Shown here piece by piece: positions 52,255 through 61,417 of a stretch of DNA of 64,000 nt (positions are counted from its first letter, which is position 1; every line of letters starts with the position of its first letter). A model generated the notes under the pieces. The model did no database searches, had not been told where the DNA came from, and worked only from the letters and a program-made list of their open reading frames with translations. This DNA is from DASVUS01 sp036388675. GTDB taxonomy: Bacteria > Armatimonadota > Abditibacteriia > Abditibacteriales > Abditibacteriaceae. Both the position numbers and the translations under genes were made by a program. The stretch covers positions 1 to 64,000 of the forward strand of contig DASVRI010000042.1 in the NCBI GenBank assembly GCA_036388675.1, in the 5' to 3' direction.

Positions 52255-54162
52255 TTAGCGTGAAGCGTATTCGCGCTCGAACTTTTTGTCGAGTTCCAGC
52301 GTGCTGATTTTGATAAGAATCGGCTGGCCGTGCGGGCAGATGCTGGGGTTGGGAAGTTGCAGCAAATCGTCGAGCAAGCCCTTCATCTGTTCAGCTTGCA
52401 GCGCGTCGCCGGCTTTAATGGCGTTCTTGCACGAAAGCATCGTCAGCAGCGCGCGGCGTTTTTCCTGCAAGCTCTTGCCGCCGTGGCCGCTGATAAGTTC
52501 ATCCAGCAAATCGGTGAAGGCCGTCTCGTAATCGCCTTTAGCGACCAGGTAAGGCACGGCACGCACCAAAACGGAGGCGCCGCCGAATGCTTCGACTTCA
52601 AAACCCAAATCGTTGAGCAACGACGCGTTTTCTTCAACCGCGGTCATGGCGCGCGGCCCGACTTCGGCGGTAAACGGGATAACAAGCCGCTGAGCCTCGA
52701 CAGGACGGCCTTCCGCGGCGGCAATGGCTTTATCGGCCAATATTCTTTCGTGTGCGCGATGCTGGCACACGATGTACAGGCCATCATCACCTTCGCACAA
52801 AATGTAGGCGTTGTTGGAAATCTGCGCCAGGGGCTTAAGGGAAACGCGGCGCTCTTCTTCGGGTGGCGGCGTGAAATCGGGGAATGCGCCCTGTGCGTTG
52901 TTCGCTGCCTGTAAATCGTGTTGCGCCTGACGGAACTGCATCGTGTCGCCGCCGTGCGGTGCCACCGGCTGATGAAAACCACGATAATCGGTTGGCTTTG
53001 TGGCGAACTGCGAATATTGAGTACTCGGTGCGAATGCCGGTGCTGCCAGATCTGCTGTCGTGTTTCCCGAAGGCGTGTTGAACGGATGTCCAAAGGGTGC
53101 GGTCAATTCGCTATTGTGCGTGCGATCAGCATCGTTAAGGCCCCAGCCGGGTGCCAGTTGTGAAGCGGCCAGGGTTTCGCGCACCGCCACGCGCACCGCA
53201 TGGTGCAACTCCCATTCGCGCGCGAAACGCACTTCGCTTTTGGTGGGATGCACGTTCACATCAACTGAGTTGGTCGGCACATGCAGGAAAATGACGGCGA
53301 CGGGAAAACGTCCGTGACCGTGCAGCAAACCTTCATAGGCGGCTTGCACCGCGTGCTGCAACGAACGATTTTGAATCAGGCGACCGTTGACGAAAAAGAG
53401 TTGCAAATTGCGATTGGCGCGCGTCAGTTGCGGGCGGCCCACAAAGCCGCCGATGCGCACTTCGTTTTCGGCGGTGCCTGTGCCTTCGGCGATGGGCAGC
53501 ATTTGTCGCGCGATTTCTCGTCCCAGGACAGAGACTATGGCGTTCATCGGGTTGCCGCCGGCTTCGGCGCGCAAAGACTCGTTGCCGTTATGGCGCAGGC
53601 GAAACGCAACGTTGGGGTAGGCCATCGCCAGATGCCCAATCATTTCACTTGTGCGCGAGGCTTCGGCCTGATCGCTTTTCAAGAACTTGAAGCGCGCCGG
53701 CGTGTTGTAGAACAGGTTGTGCACCGCGATTTCGGTTCCGGGTACAGAGCCGACTTCGCACACATCGTTCACAATGCCACCTTCGACGAGTACTCGTGTG
53801 CCGACATCGGAATCGGTTTCGCGCGTCGTGAGTTCAAAGCGCGAAACGGCGGCAATGGAGGGCAGGGCTTCACCGCGAAAACCCAGCGTGCGAATCGAAT
53901 ACAGGTCTTCGGTGCTTTGCAGCTTGGAGGTGGCGTGGCGTTGCAGCGATAAAACGGCGTCTTCTCCGCTCATGCCGCAGCCGTCGTCGCGCACGCGAAT
54001 TAACTTTTTACCGCCATCCTCGATTTCAATTTCGATGCGCCGCGCACCGGCGTCGAGCGCGTTCTCCACCAGTTCTTTGACGGCATTGGCCGGGCGCTCG
54101 ATGACTTCACCGGCGGCAATCTGGTTGGCGATTTCGGGGCTGAGTTTGCGGACGCGAGACAT
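52255..54162 (-). CDS. mutL: DNA mismatch repair protein MutL
   Basis: The 635-residue protein has the N-terminal GHKL ATPase with IANQIAAGEVIERPANAVKELVENALDAGA, IRVRDDGCGM, RHATSKL, TLGFRGEALPSIA and, near 310, VDVNVHPTKSEVRF. A variable linker (about 370-460) precedes the dimerisation domain. That domain has CQHRAHERI in place of the endonuclease motif DQHAxxE and a CPHGQP box near the end. ATG 54162 (MSRVRKL) is the family start. The substitution of the motif Asp by Cys casts doubt on nicking activity. Confidence 0.95.
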   Translation of the reverse strand: MSRVRKLSPEIANQIAAGEVIERPANAVKELVENALDAGARRIEIEIEDGGKKLIRVRDDGCGMSGEDAVLSLQRHATSKLQSTEDLYSIRTLGFRGEALPSIAAVSRFELTTRETDSDVGTRVLVEGGIVNDVCEVGSVPGTEIAVHNLFYNTPARFKFLKSDQAEASRTSEMIGHLAMAYPNVAFRLRHNGNESLRAEAGGNPMNAIVSVLGREIARQMLPIAEGTGTAENEVRIGGFVGRPQLTRANRNLQLFFVNGRLIQNRSLQHAVQAAYEGLLHGHGRFPVAVIFLHVPTNSVDVNVHPTKSEVRFAREWELHHAVRVAVRETLAASQLAPGWGLNDADRTHNSELTAPFGHPFNTPSGNTTADLAAPAFAPSTQYSQFATKPTDYRGFHQPVAPHGGDTMQFRQAQHDLQAANNAQGAFPDFTPPPEEERRVSLKPLAQISNNAYILCEGDDGLYIVCQHRAHERILADKAIAAAEGRPVEAQRLVIPFTAEVGPRAMTAVEENASLLNDLGFEVEAFGGASVLVRAVPYLVAKGDYETAFTDLLDELISGHGGKSLQEKRRALLTMLSCKNAIKAGDALQAEQMKGLLDDLLQLPNPSICPHGQPILIKISTLELDKKFEREYASR

Positions 54163-54368
54163 AGTTTGAAAGACGCTTAACCAGACAGCAGGAACCGCCC
54201 AATTTAAGTTGAGCCTACCGGCAAAGTTTAGCACGCGCCATCGCTGTGCGTTGTGTGCTGTGCCGTGTGCCCTGGTGCCTTCTCGGGTGCCTGCTCGCTG
54301 TCGTGTGCTGCACTGGCCCGGTGTGCGCCCTGTGCGCTGCGAGACGCGTGCGCTAAACTCGCGGCCTG

Positions 54369-54854
54369 ATGCCAAGAGAATCTCAACCCAATAATTTGCC
54401 GGTGAGAAGCGAGGACGATGCTCATAATGAGTCGTCGCGCGAATTGCAACGTGCGAATTCATCGAGTACTCACACCGCTTCGGTCAACCGCAACCCTTTT
54501 AACGCCATTTTGAGTGGCACACGCTGGCGCCGCGCGGCGCGCTGGATTGGCCTGCTCATTTTCGTCATTGGCGCCGGTTTGCTGGCGTATGTTTTTGTGC
54601 AGGCGCTGGCCGGTTTCGCGCGGCTCAGCAATCCGGGCGAATTGCAGCGTGAAATCAACGCTATCCCTGGCGGTGCCACACAAAGCATCACGGCTTACAT
54701 TTCCGTCCTGGGCGGCGAGGCGCTGCGTTTTCTTTATTTGCTGTTGCTGGGCGTGCTCGGCTCGATGATCGCCAGTCGCGGCATTCAGTTTTTCATGGCT
54801 TCCGAATCGGTGATTGATGAAGCCGTGGTCGGAAACATGGATGAAGACGTTTAA
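54369..54854 (+). CDS. Hypothetical two-helix membrane protein
   Basis: The 161-residue product has a polar, probably disordered N-terminus of about 50 residues. Two membrane segments follow (WIGLLIFVIGAGLLAYVFVQALAG and ALRFLYLLLLGVLGSMIASRG), then an acidic end (IDEAVVGNMDEDV). No family is recognised. It diverges from mutL. The octamer at 54464-54471 reads SST within the disordered part. Confidence 0.65.
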   Translation: MPRESQPNNLPVRSEDDAHNESSRELQRANSSSTHTASVNRNPFNAILSGTRWRRAARWIGLLIFVIGAGLLAYVFVQALAGFARLSNPGELQREINAIPGGATQSITAYISVLGGEALRFLYLLLLGVLGSMIASRGIQFFMASESVIDEAVVGNMDEDV

Positions 54855-54873
54855 CCTGTAATTTCTTTTTGAA

Positions 54874-55031
54874 CCACAGAAGACGCGGAGCAACACAGAG
54901 CACGGAGGAACACAGAGAAGGAAAAGAAAGAGCAATACAGGAAGTTGCCGAGCTTCGCTTACACTATCCTGTTCATCCTGTTTATCCCTGTTAAAACCTT
55001 TGTGCCCTCTGTGTCTCTGTGATTAACACCA
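54874..55031. repeat. Imperfect inverted repeat built of CACAGAG units
   Basis: The left half repeats ACACAGAG/CGGAG-like units (54874-54920). The right half (near 55002-55026) is their complement (CTCTGTG, CTCTGTG). Between them lie ATCCTGTTCATCCTGTTTATCCCTGTT-type direct repeats. Similar arms occur in intergenic regions of many environmental bacteria. It sits just before purB. Confidence 0.6.
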
Positions 55032-55038
55032 AACCAAT

Positions 55039-56400
55039 ATGTCTCTTCAAGCGATTTCTCCTCTCGATGGCCGCTATGCCGAGCAAACAGCGGCATTGTC
55101 GTCTTCCTTTTCTGAAGCGGCGCTGATTAAGTTCCGCGTACTCGTGGAAGTGCGCTGGCTGCTGGCACTTTCCGGGCAGCCTGAGATTGCCGAAGTGCGC
55201 GCTTTTTCCGCAGAAGAACAGGCGACCCTGCAACGCATCGTTGATGAATTCATCGAAGCCGATGCCGAACGCGTCAAAGAAATCGAGCGCACCACGCGCC
55301 ACGATGTCAAAGCCGTCGAGTATTACATCAAGGAAGAGTTGGCGCAGACTTCGCTGCATGACGTTTCGGAATGGGTGCATTTCGCCTGCACCTCGGAAGA
55401 CATCAACAACCTGTCGCACGCGCTGATGCTGCAAGGCGGCATTCAAAAAGTGTGGCTGCCGCGCGCCCAGGAGTTGGTCGATACCGTGGCGGCCATGGCG
55501 CAGGAGTTCGCGAGTACTCCGATGTTGGCGCGCACTCATGGCCAGACCGCCAGCCCGACAACCGTGGGCAAAGAATTGGCGGTCTTTGTGCATCGCTGGC
55601 AGCGCCAGTTGAAACACATCGCGGCGCAGGAGTATCTGGGCAAAATCAATGGTGCGGTCGGCAACTTCAACGCGCATGTGGCGGCTTATCCCAACGTCGA
55701 TTGGCCCGCCTTTGCGCAGCGTTTTGTGGAAAGTCTTGGTCTCACTTACAACTCGCTGACGACGCAAATCGAGTCGCACGATTACATGGCCGAACTGTTC
55801 CAGTCGCTGATGCGTTTCAACAACGTGCTGCTCGACTTCGACCGCGACCTATGGACATACATTTCGATGGGTTACTTCAAGCAGAAAGTTGTGGCCGGCG
55901 AAGTGGGCAGCTCGACCATGCCGCACAAAGTGAACCCGATCGACTTTGAAAATTCGGAAGCCAACATCGGCCTGAGCAACGCTGTGCTTGATCATCTCGC
56001 CAACAAACTTCCGGTATCGCGCCTGCAACGCGACCTGACCGATTCGTCGGCCATTCGCAACATGGGTGTGGGCGTCGCCTATTCGCTCATCGCGCTGGGT
56101 TCGGCTTTGCGCGGTTTGAAAAAGCTTTCTCTCGACGAACGAGTACTCGCCAACGACCTCGACAATTCGTGGGAAGTGCTGGGCGAAGCGGTGCAAACCG
56201 TGATGCGCAAAGCAGGCCTGCAAAACCCCTATGAAAAGCTGAAAGAACTGACACGCGGCGAGAAAATCGACGCAGTCAAAATGCGCAATTTCGTCGAGAG
56301 CCTCGAATTGCCTGCCGAAGACAAAGCGCGCCTGCTACAAATGACACCGGGAAGCTACACCGGCCTTGCGGCGCAGTTAGTGCGGCACGAGGCCGGTTAA
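55039..56400 (+). CDS. purB: Adenylosuccinate lyase
   Basis: The 453-residue purine enzyme catalyses two fumarate-releasing steps (SAICAR to AICAR and adenylosuccinate to AMP). It has the fumarase/aspartase fold of the E. coli-like PurB type (SLQAISPLDGRY start). Motifs are TSEDINNLSHAL, ARTHGQTASPTTVGKE with the catalytic His, and the signature GSSTMPHKVNPIDFENSEANIG near 295. The N-terminus follows the inverted repeat closely and shows no Shine-Dalgarno. It is monocistronic as far as seen. Confidence 0.97.
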   Translation: MSLQAISPLDGRYAEQTAALSSSFSEAALIKFRVLVEVRWLLALSGQPEIAEVRAFSAEEQATLQRIVDEFIEADAERVKEIERTTRHDVKAVEYYIKEELAQTSLHDVSEWVHFACTSEDINNLSHALMLQGGIQKVWLPRAQELVDTVAAMAQEFASTPMLARTHGQTASPTTVGKELAVFVHRWQRQLKHIAAQEYLGKINGAVGNFNAHVAAYPNVDWPAFAQRFVESLGLTYNSLTTQIESHDYMAELFQSLMRFNNVLLDFDRDLWTYISMGYFKQKVVAGEVGSSTMPHKVNPIDFENSEANIGLSNAVLDHLANKLPVSRLQRDLTDSSAIRNMGVGVAYSLIALGSALRGLKKLSLDERVLANDLDNSWEVLGEAVQTVMRKAGLQNPYEKLKELTRGEKIDAVKMRNFVESLELPAEDKARLLQMTPGSYTGLAAQLVRHEAG

Positions 56401-56440
56401 CTACTCAGATGTTCAGGTTCTGCACAATTGAGAACATGTG

Positions 56441-56650
56441 TCAGTCAAATTCGCCCGTTGTCTCGAGTTCGTCCTCAAAGAAGTGTTCCTCGACAAGCAT
56501 TAGCTTGTAACGCCACCTACCCCTGCGTCCGAGATGTACTTCGTCAACAATAGCTGTTTTGCCTCTGAACTTACGCTTTTGCGGGTGGGTCGAAACCATT
56601 CTGACGATTTCACAGGGCTTGAATCTTGGTTCATTTATCACATCTGTCAC
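56441..56650 (-). CDS. Small hypothetical protein, possibly SH3/KOW-like
   Basis: The 69-residue product starts at GTG with GGAG 8 nt upstream. The sequence alternates short strands (CEIVRMVSTHP, GKTAIVDEVHL, RWRYKLMLVE) and ends in an acidic run (EEHFFEDELETTGEFD). The spacing suggests a small beta-barrel. No family is recognised. It converges on purB. Confidence 0.6.
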   Translation of the reverse strand: MTDVINEPRFKPCEIVRMVSTHPQKRKFRGKTAIVDEVHLGRRGRWRYKLMLVEEHFFEDELETTGEFD

Positions 56651-56872
56651 CTCATTTTCTCCTGCTTTTCTGTCGCCGTTTGTTGCGCCCGATGCCGCGA
56701 AGCTCTTCTCCGTGCGGTGAATGAGGACAACTTCTGGACTTGTCCGTTTTCTAATGGCTGAGTGGCTAATACTGCATAACGAGTTTGACGCCTACGCACT
56801 CAACTGGTAAGATGCGACAAGATTTTCGCTGATTTTCTGACACTTATCTCCCGTTAGGAGTACTCCTCGCCT

Positions 56873-59587
56873 GTGAAGTTTTTGTCCCACGCTTACGCGC
56901 CGGCTTACGCGCGTCCGTTTCATCTTCTTCTGCTCTGTTTGCTTCTTAGTTCGGTCTTTTCTGTGGTGAAAGTCGCTATTGCGGCGCCAGCCAGGCCAAC
57001 GTCATCCAATCCCGCAGCGCCTGCAGGTGCAGCACCTGCGAGTACTCAGAAAGCGGTCGCTGCGGCACGCTCGCCCTATGCGAAGATGCTCGACCCGAAC
57101 CTGACGCCGTATCCGCGCACCAGCCTGCACGACTTCTCGGATTTGCTGGATGCGCCCGCTGGTAAGCATGGTTTCTTGCAGTCCAAGGGCGAGCACTTTG
57201 TGTGGCAGGACGGCACGCGCGCCCGTTTCTGGGGCATCAACGTCGCCAACACCAGCTTGCAAGAGCCGGATCGCGACATCGACGCCATTATTCAGAATTT
57301 CCGCACGGCGGGCTTTAATCTGGTGCGTTTGCACCACTTCGACGAACGTGGCGGCATCATCGACCTGGATGCGCCCGACTCGCGCCGTTTTGTGGCGGAG
57401 CGTCTGCGCAAGCTCGATTACTGGATTCACAAAGCCAAGCAGGCGGGCATCTACGTTTATCTTGATTTGCTCGATTATCGCCGTTTCAAGGAAGGCGACG
57501 GCGTACCCAATGCCGAACTTATCGGGCGTGCAGCGCGGCCTTACAACGTCTTCGATCCTCGCCTCATTGAGTTGCAGAAAGAGTACGCGCGCAAGCTGAT
57601 GCGCGAGCATGTAAACCCCTATACCGGCCTGGCCTACGCCGACGATCCGGCTGTTGTGATGCTGGAGATTTACGACGAATCGGGCCTGTTTATGCGGCGC
57701 GGCGTGTGGCGCGAAATGCCCGAACCCTACGCCACCAACTTCAAGAAACTGTGGAACGATTGGCTGCGCGCCCGCTATAAAACCACCGGAGCCCTGACTC
57801 AAGCCTGGACGGACAATCGCGGCGTTTCGGCTTTGCAGCCCGGCGAAAACCTGGAAGCGGGCACCGTCCAGGTGCCGGCCATGACGTGGAACCCCAACCT
57901 GCTGCCGCCCAATCAGCGCGTGTGGGCCGCTCTGCCGCGCCGCAATGATGGAGCGGTTTTCGCCTACAACGTTCACATCGGCTTTTTCCGCGACATGCGC
58001 ACCTACCTGAAAAGTATTGGGGTGCGCGTGCCCATTACGGCAACCGGGCGTTTCGAAGACTTGGCCGATTTGAAGTCGATGAGCGAAGAGTTGGATTTTA
58101 TCGGCTCCAATTTCTACTACGACCATCCCTACTGGGCGCAGGGCGAGAAGGCGTGGACGCCGCCTTCCTTTTTCCATAACCACAACCCGATGAGCGACAT
58201 CGACGACCGCTCGATGGCCGCCGCCGTTTCCCTTGCGCGCATCAAGAACAAGCCGTTCGTGGTGCGCGAGTGGAACTATTGCTGGCCCAATCGCAACCGC
58301 GCGGCGGGCATGGTCGAAGCGGCAGCTTATGCCGCACTGCACGACATCGACGCCATGATTTTGTTCGTCTATGAAACGCGGCCCACGGCGCGGGTTTCCT
58401 ACTTCAACGTGCGCAGCGACCCGACGCGCTGGGGGCTGTGCGGCGTTGGCGCACAAATCTTTCTGAAGGGACTTATCAAGCCGAGCGAGCATCGCATCGT
58501 CGTGCCCTACAATACGGTCGATACGTTTACCTATACGCGCTACCACCAGCCGTTTTACGCGCTTGGCTGGGCAACGCGCCTGGAAAACGACTTCTTCGAT
58601 GGTGAGGTGTATCGAACTCTGCCCAGCGCCGCCGACTTGATTGTGCCGCCGGGACGCAGCGGTGTCGGGCTTTACATCGGTGCGCCCGCTGTGCTGCATA
58701 CGGAAAGCTTGAATCGCGATCTCGCTGGACGCACAGTGTACGCGCCGCAGTATCTCAGCGAATATGGATTGACGGCTCATGCCGCGCCGCGCCTGCCGCT
58801 GAGTTATGATGGATTGTTGTTCGATTCCGGTGCGGTGCGCGAGCGGGCACTTCCGGTCGGCCTGCCGTTATCCCCGATGCGGGCCGAAGGCTGGCGTCCC
58901 ATCGGCTTCAACGAAACAGGCGATGTTGCCAACGGTTTTGTTGATGAGCGCAGCCGCCGCATGGTGTTCGGCAGCCTGGAAGGATTCGATATTTTGCGCT
59001 CGGCGCTGGATGCCTTGCAGCTCTTCCACGGCGTGAGCAACTCGCACGATGCGACCGAGCAAAATGTCTTTTCTTCTGATACGGGCGAGATGTTGCGCGA
59101 TGCCGCTTCGGGGCGTCTGGTGGTATCGGCGCCGCAATTTCAGGCGCTGTGCGGCAACCTGACGGGCGTAGGACGAGTACTCGCACCGGGCCTGCGCACG
59201 CGAAATTTGAAAAGCGGCACCCTCGTCGCGTTGGCTTTAGATGGCAAACCGCTTGTGGAGTCGCGCCGTTTTGTGGTAAAAATGGTGACAGACGCCCGCA
59301 ATGCCGACGAACTTTCAGGTCGTGACCCGCGCTTTATCAGGAATCCCAACGGGCAGTGGCGCATTGATGTGCTTGGTAAGGGGCCGGTAACGACCTTCGG
59401 ACGCGCCGCGAAAGTGCCGATTCAAATTCTTATCGGCAACCGTCCGCTGGTCGATGTGTATCTGGAGCGCGGCTCGTGGGAGCTTTACGTCGATGGCGAC
59501 CGCTGGCAGTTCTACTGCGACACGCCCGGTGCTCGTTACACTTTGCACCGCAAGGCATGGCCCGCTGTAGGGAAGCGCGCAGCCTGA
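56873..59587 (+). CDS. Secreted GH5-like glycoside hydrolase family protein
   Basis: The 904-residue exported protein has a signal peptide of about 35 residues. The TIM barrel begins near 75 (FVWQDGTRARFWGINVANTSL, NLVRLHHFDE). Probable acid/base Glu is in VVMLEIYDESGLF, with DE replacing the usual NE. The nucleophile Glu is in FVVREWNYCWPNR near residue 465. Beta-rich C-terminal domains follow from about 560. Such proteins are called cellulase-like, but the substrate is unknown. GTG 56873 is the start; the nearest AGGAG is 12 nt upstream and is itself part of the palindrome AGGAGTACTCCT. Confidence 0.82.
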   Translation: MKFLSHAYAPAYARPFHLLLLCLLLSSVFSVVKVAIAAPARPTSSNPAAPAGAAPASTQKAVAAARSPYAKMLDPNLTPYPRTSLHDFSDLLDAPAGKHGFLQSKGEHFVWQDGTRARFWGINVANTSLQEPDRDIDAIIQNFRTAGFNLVRLHHFDERGGIIDLDAPDSRRFVAERLRKLDYWIHKAKQAGIYVYLDLLDYRRFKEGDGVPNAELIGRAARPYNVFDPRLIELQKEYARKLMREHVNPYTGLAYADDPAVVMLEIYDESGLFMRRGVWREMPEPYATNFKKLWNDWLRARYKTTGALTQAWTDNRGVSALQPGENLEAGTVQVPAMTWNPNLLPPNQRVWAALPRRNDGAVFAYNVHIGFFRDMRTYLKSIGVRVPITATGRFEDLADLKSMSEELDFIGSNFYYDHPYWAQGEKAWTPPSFFHNHNPMSDIDDRSMAAAVSLARIKNKPFVVREWNYCWPNRNRAAGMVEAAAYAALHDIDAMILFVYETRPTARVSYFNVRSDPTRWGLCGVGAQIFLKGLIKPSEHRIVVPYNTVDTFTYTRYHQPFYALGWATRLENDFFDGEVYRTLPSAADLIVPPGRSGVGLYIGAPAVLHTESLNRDLAGRTVYAPQYLSEYGLTAHAAPRLPLSYDGLLFDSGAVRERALPVGLPLSPMRAEGWRPIGFNETGDVANGFVDERSRRMVFGSLEGFDILRSALDALQLFHGVSNSHDATEQNVFSSDTGEMLRDAASGRLVVSAPQFQALCGNLTGVGRVLAPGLRTRNLKSGTLVALALDGKPLVESRRFVVKMVTDARNADELSGRDPRFIRNPNGQWRIDVLGKGPVTTFGRAAKVPIQILIGNRPLVDVYLERGSWELYVDGDRWQFYCDTPGARYTLHRKAWPAVGKRAA

Positions 59588-59804
59588 AAGGATTTAAGTC
59601 AGCTCGACCTTCATTGCGCCCCATGACAATGAAAGTGCCTGTATCATAAGAGCTGTGTCCCACCGCAGAGCTGTGTCACACCGTCAGGTGCCTTGCAGAA
59701 ATTGTGGCCACAAGCGAAACTACTTGGCCCACAGCCGGAGCCGCAACAAATCAGTCAAGGAAGTGGTGCCGCCGGATGAGGCCTCACTTTTACCGAGGAG
59801 TTCC

Positions 59805-61250
59805 ATGAAACAGGCAACACCCATTTCAATCCGTAGTGGCGTTGGAATCGGGGTCGGCGTCACTGCTTTGTGCGCCGTATCGCTGTGCGCCGTCGCACTC
59901 GCCAAGCCCGCGAAAACTACGAGTACCGGGGCCAGGGGCGCTTCCAGGAGCAGTGCCGCCAAAAAGGTAACAGCAGTGGCGCGCAAGCCCCTGCCTCGTT
60001 ACCTTTCGGTGCAGCAGCTCAACTGGCTGCGCCACGCACGCGGCGGTGGCCCGGCTCCGCGTCTGGTGCCGACAGCCGGCGGCTTGCCCCTGCCTTCCAG
60101 CCTGCCCACGCTGCCCGGCGTGACGCCCATTGGCTCGAACATCAACCTGAACAACCTAAACACTCTGTCACAACTGCCGCGCTTGAAATCGCGCACGGTA
60201 ACAACCCGAGCCTCTAACCAGCGCCGCCCCGCGTTCCCACGCTCGGTTGCGCCGGCTCGTGTGCGTCGTGCGGCGCGTCCTATTGTGCCGCGCTGGGTGC
60301 GTTATCCTCTGGAATTCCAGTTGTGTGGCATTGGGCTTGGAACGCGTGCCGTTGACAAAGATCGTTTCAACCGCATCGACCGTTATGGCCTTTTCGCCAT
60401 GCACGGCAACCCGACGGCGGTAGTCGTGCCGGTTGTTACCCAGACGGCTGGTGGCGCCGGCGGTCCTGGTGGCCCGGGTGGCGGCCCTCCCGGTGCAGGC
60501 GGCCCGCCTCCTGGTGCTGGTGGCCCTCCCGGTGGATTCCCCGGCGCAGGCGGCCCTCCGGGAGCCGGTGGCGCTCCGGCTGCAGCCATCGCCGCACCGC
60601 AGAGCCTGACCGTTCAACAGACGCCGCCCTTAGCCGGTAGCGAGTTGTTCCCCACCTCGCAAGGCGGCGGTTTGCCCGACTGGGCCTCTGCCATCACGGT
60701 GCAGCTTGATAACAATCATGTGCAGTGGCTGTATAAGCGCGAGACTTACGCCATGGGCTTTGTGGTTGACCGCCTCGGTTTTGTGGATGCCATTGTCGTA
60801 GCGGGCATCGAATCGCCGATTGCGCGCACGCAGTTGGAAGACCCGGTGCATACCGTGCGTCTGGGCGACGACTTGCGCAAGGTGATGTTCCGCTATGGCT
60901 ATCCCGACACGGTGGAGACCTATCCGGTTAACATCACGGCTTCGGTCGGTGTTGGTGCTGCCGGTGGCGCTGGTGGCCCCGGCGGTGGCCCTCCCGGTGG
61001 AGGCGGCCCGCCTCCCGGTGTTGGTGGCCCTCCCGGTGGATTCCCCGGCGCAGGCGGCCCTCCGGGAGCCGATGCCGGAGCGGCAGGAGCGGGTGGCAAC
61101 GGTGTCTTTCGCACCTTTGAAGTGCGCTACGAACAAAGCTACAACGTTGTGTTTACCATTCGCAACAATCGCGTGGCGCGTATTTACATCTTTGGCGACC
61201 CCGACTTCTTCAACGAGAGTCGTCGCCAGCGATTCCGCACCGCCTACTAA
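59805..61250 (+). CDS. Exported protein with two Gly/Pro-rich segments
   Basis: The 481-residue product is not recognised. It has a signal sequence (GVGIGVGVTALCAVSLCAVALA). A basic Ser/Arg/Pro region follows, then a beta-rich core split by two nearly identical 40-residue Gly/Pro inserts (GGPPPGAGGPPGGFPGAGG and GGPPPGVGGPPGGFPGAGG, about 265-310 and 430-470). Core parts include YPLEFQLCGIGLGTRAVD, YAMGFVVDRLGFVDAIVVAG, VRLGDDLRKVMFRYGYPDTVE and FRTFEVRYEQSYNVVFTIRNNRVARIYIFGDPDF (split). GAGGAG precedes ATG 59805, which settles the start against upstream in-frame codons. Confidence 0.78.
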   Translation: MKQATPISIRSGVGIGVGVTALCAVSLCAVALAKPAKTTSTGARGASRSSAAKKVTAVARKPLPRYLSVQQLNWLRHARGGGPAPRLVPTAGGLPLPSSLPTLPGVTPIGSNINLNNLNTLSQLPRLKSRTVTTRASNQRRPAFPRSVAPARVRRAARPIVPRWVRYPLEFQLCGIGLGTRAVDKDRFNRIDRYGLFAMHGNPTAVVVPVVTQTAGGAGGPGGPGGGPPGAGGPPPGAGGPPGGFPGAGGPPGAGGAPAAAIAAPQSLTVQQTPPLAGSELFPTSQGGGLPDWASAITVQLDNNHVQWLYKRETYAMGFVVDRLGFVDAIVVAGIESPIARTQLEDPVHTVRLGDDLRKVMFRYGYPDTVETYPVNITASVGVGAAGGAGGPGGGPPGGGGPPPGVGGPPGGFPGAGGPPGADAGAAGAGGNGVFRTFEVRYEQSYNVVFTIRNNRVARIYIFGDPDFFNESRRQRFRTAY

Positions 61251-61261
61251 AACGGATAAAC

Positions 61262-61385
61262 CGCAAAGGGCGCAAAGGACGCAGAGAAACAGGAAAGATA
61301 AGCATGACGGACATGTCTGTACTGGAACGTTTGTACAGGTGTGACTCGATGGTTGATTCTTTCCCTTTCCTTTGCGCCCTTTGCG
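61262..61385. repeat. Inverted repeat of CGCAAAGGG units
   Basis: A perfect 17-bp pairing (61262-61278 with 61369-61385) flanks about 90 nt. Each arm is itself a tandem repeat of GCAAAGG-like units. It lies between the Gly/Pro protein and fabI and may act as a terminator or be a small mobile repeat. Confidence 0.8.
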
Positions 61386-61417
61386 CCCTTTGCGCTTCCA
61401 GTATTTGAGGGAGAAAA

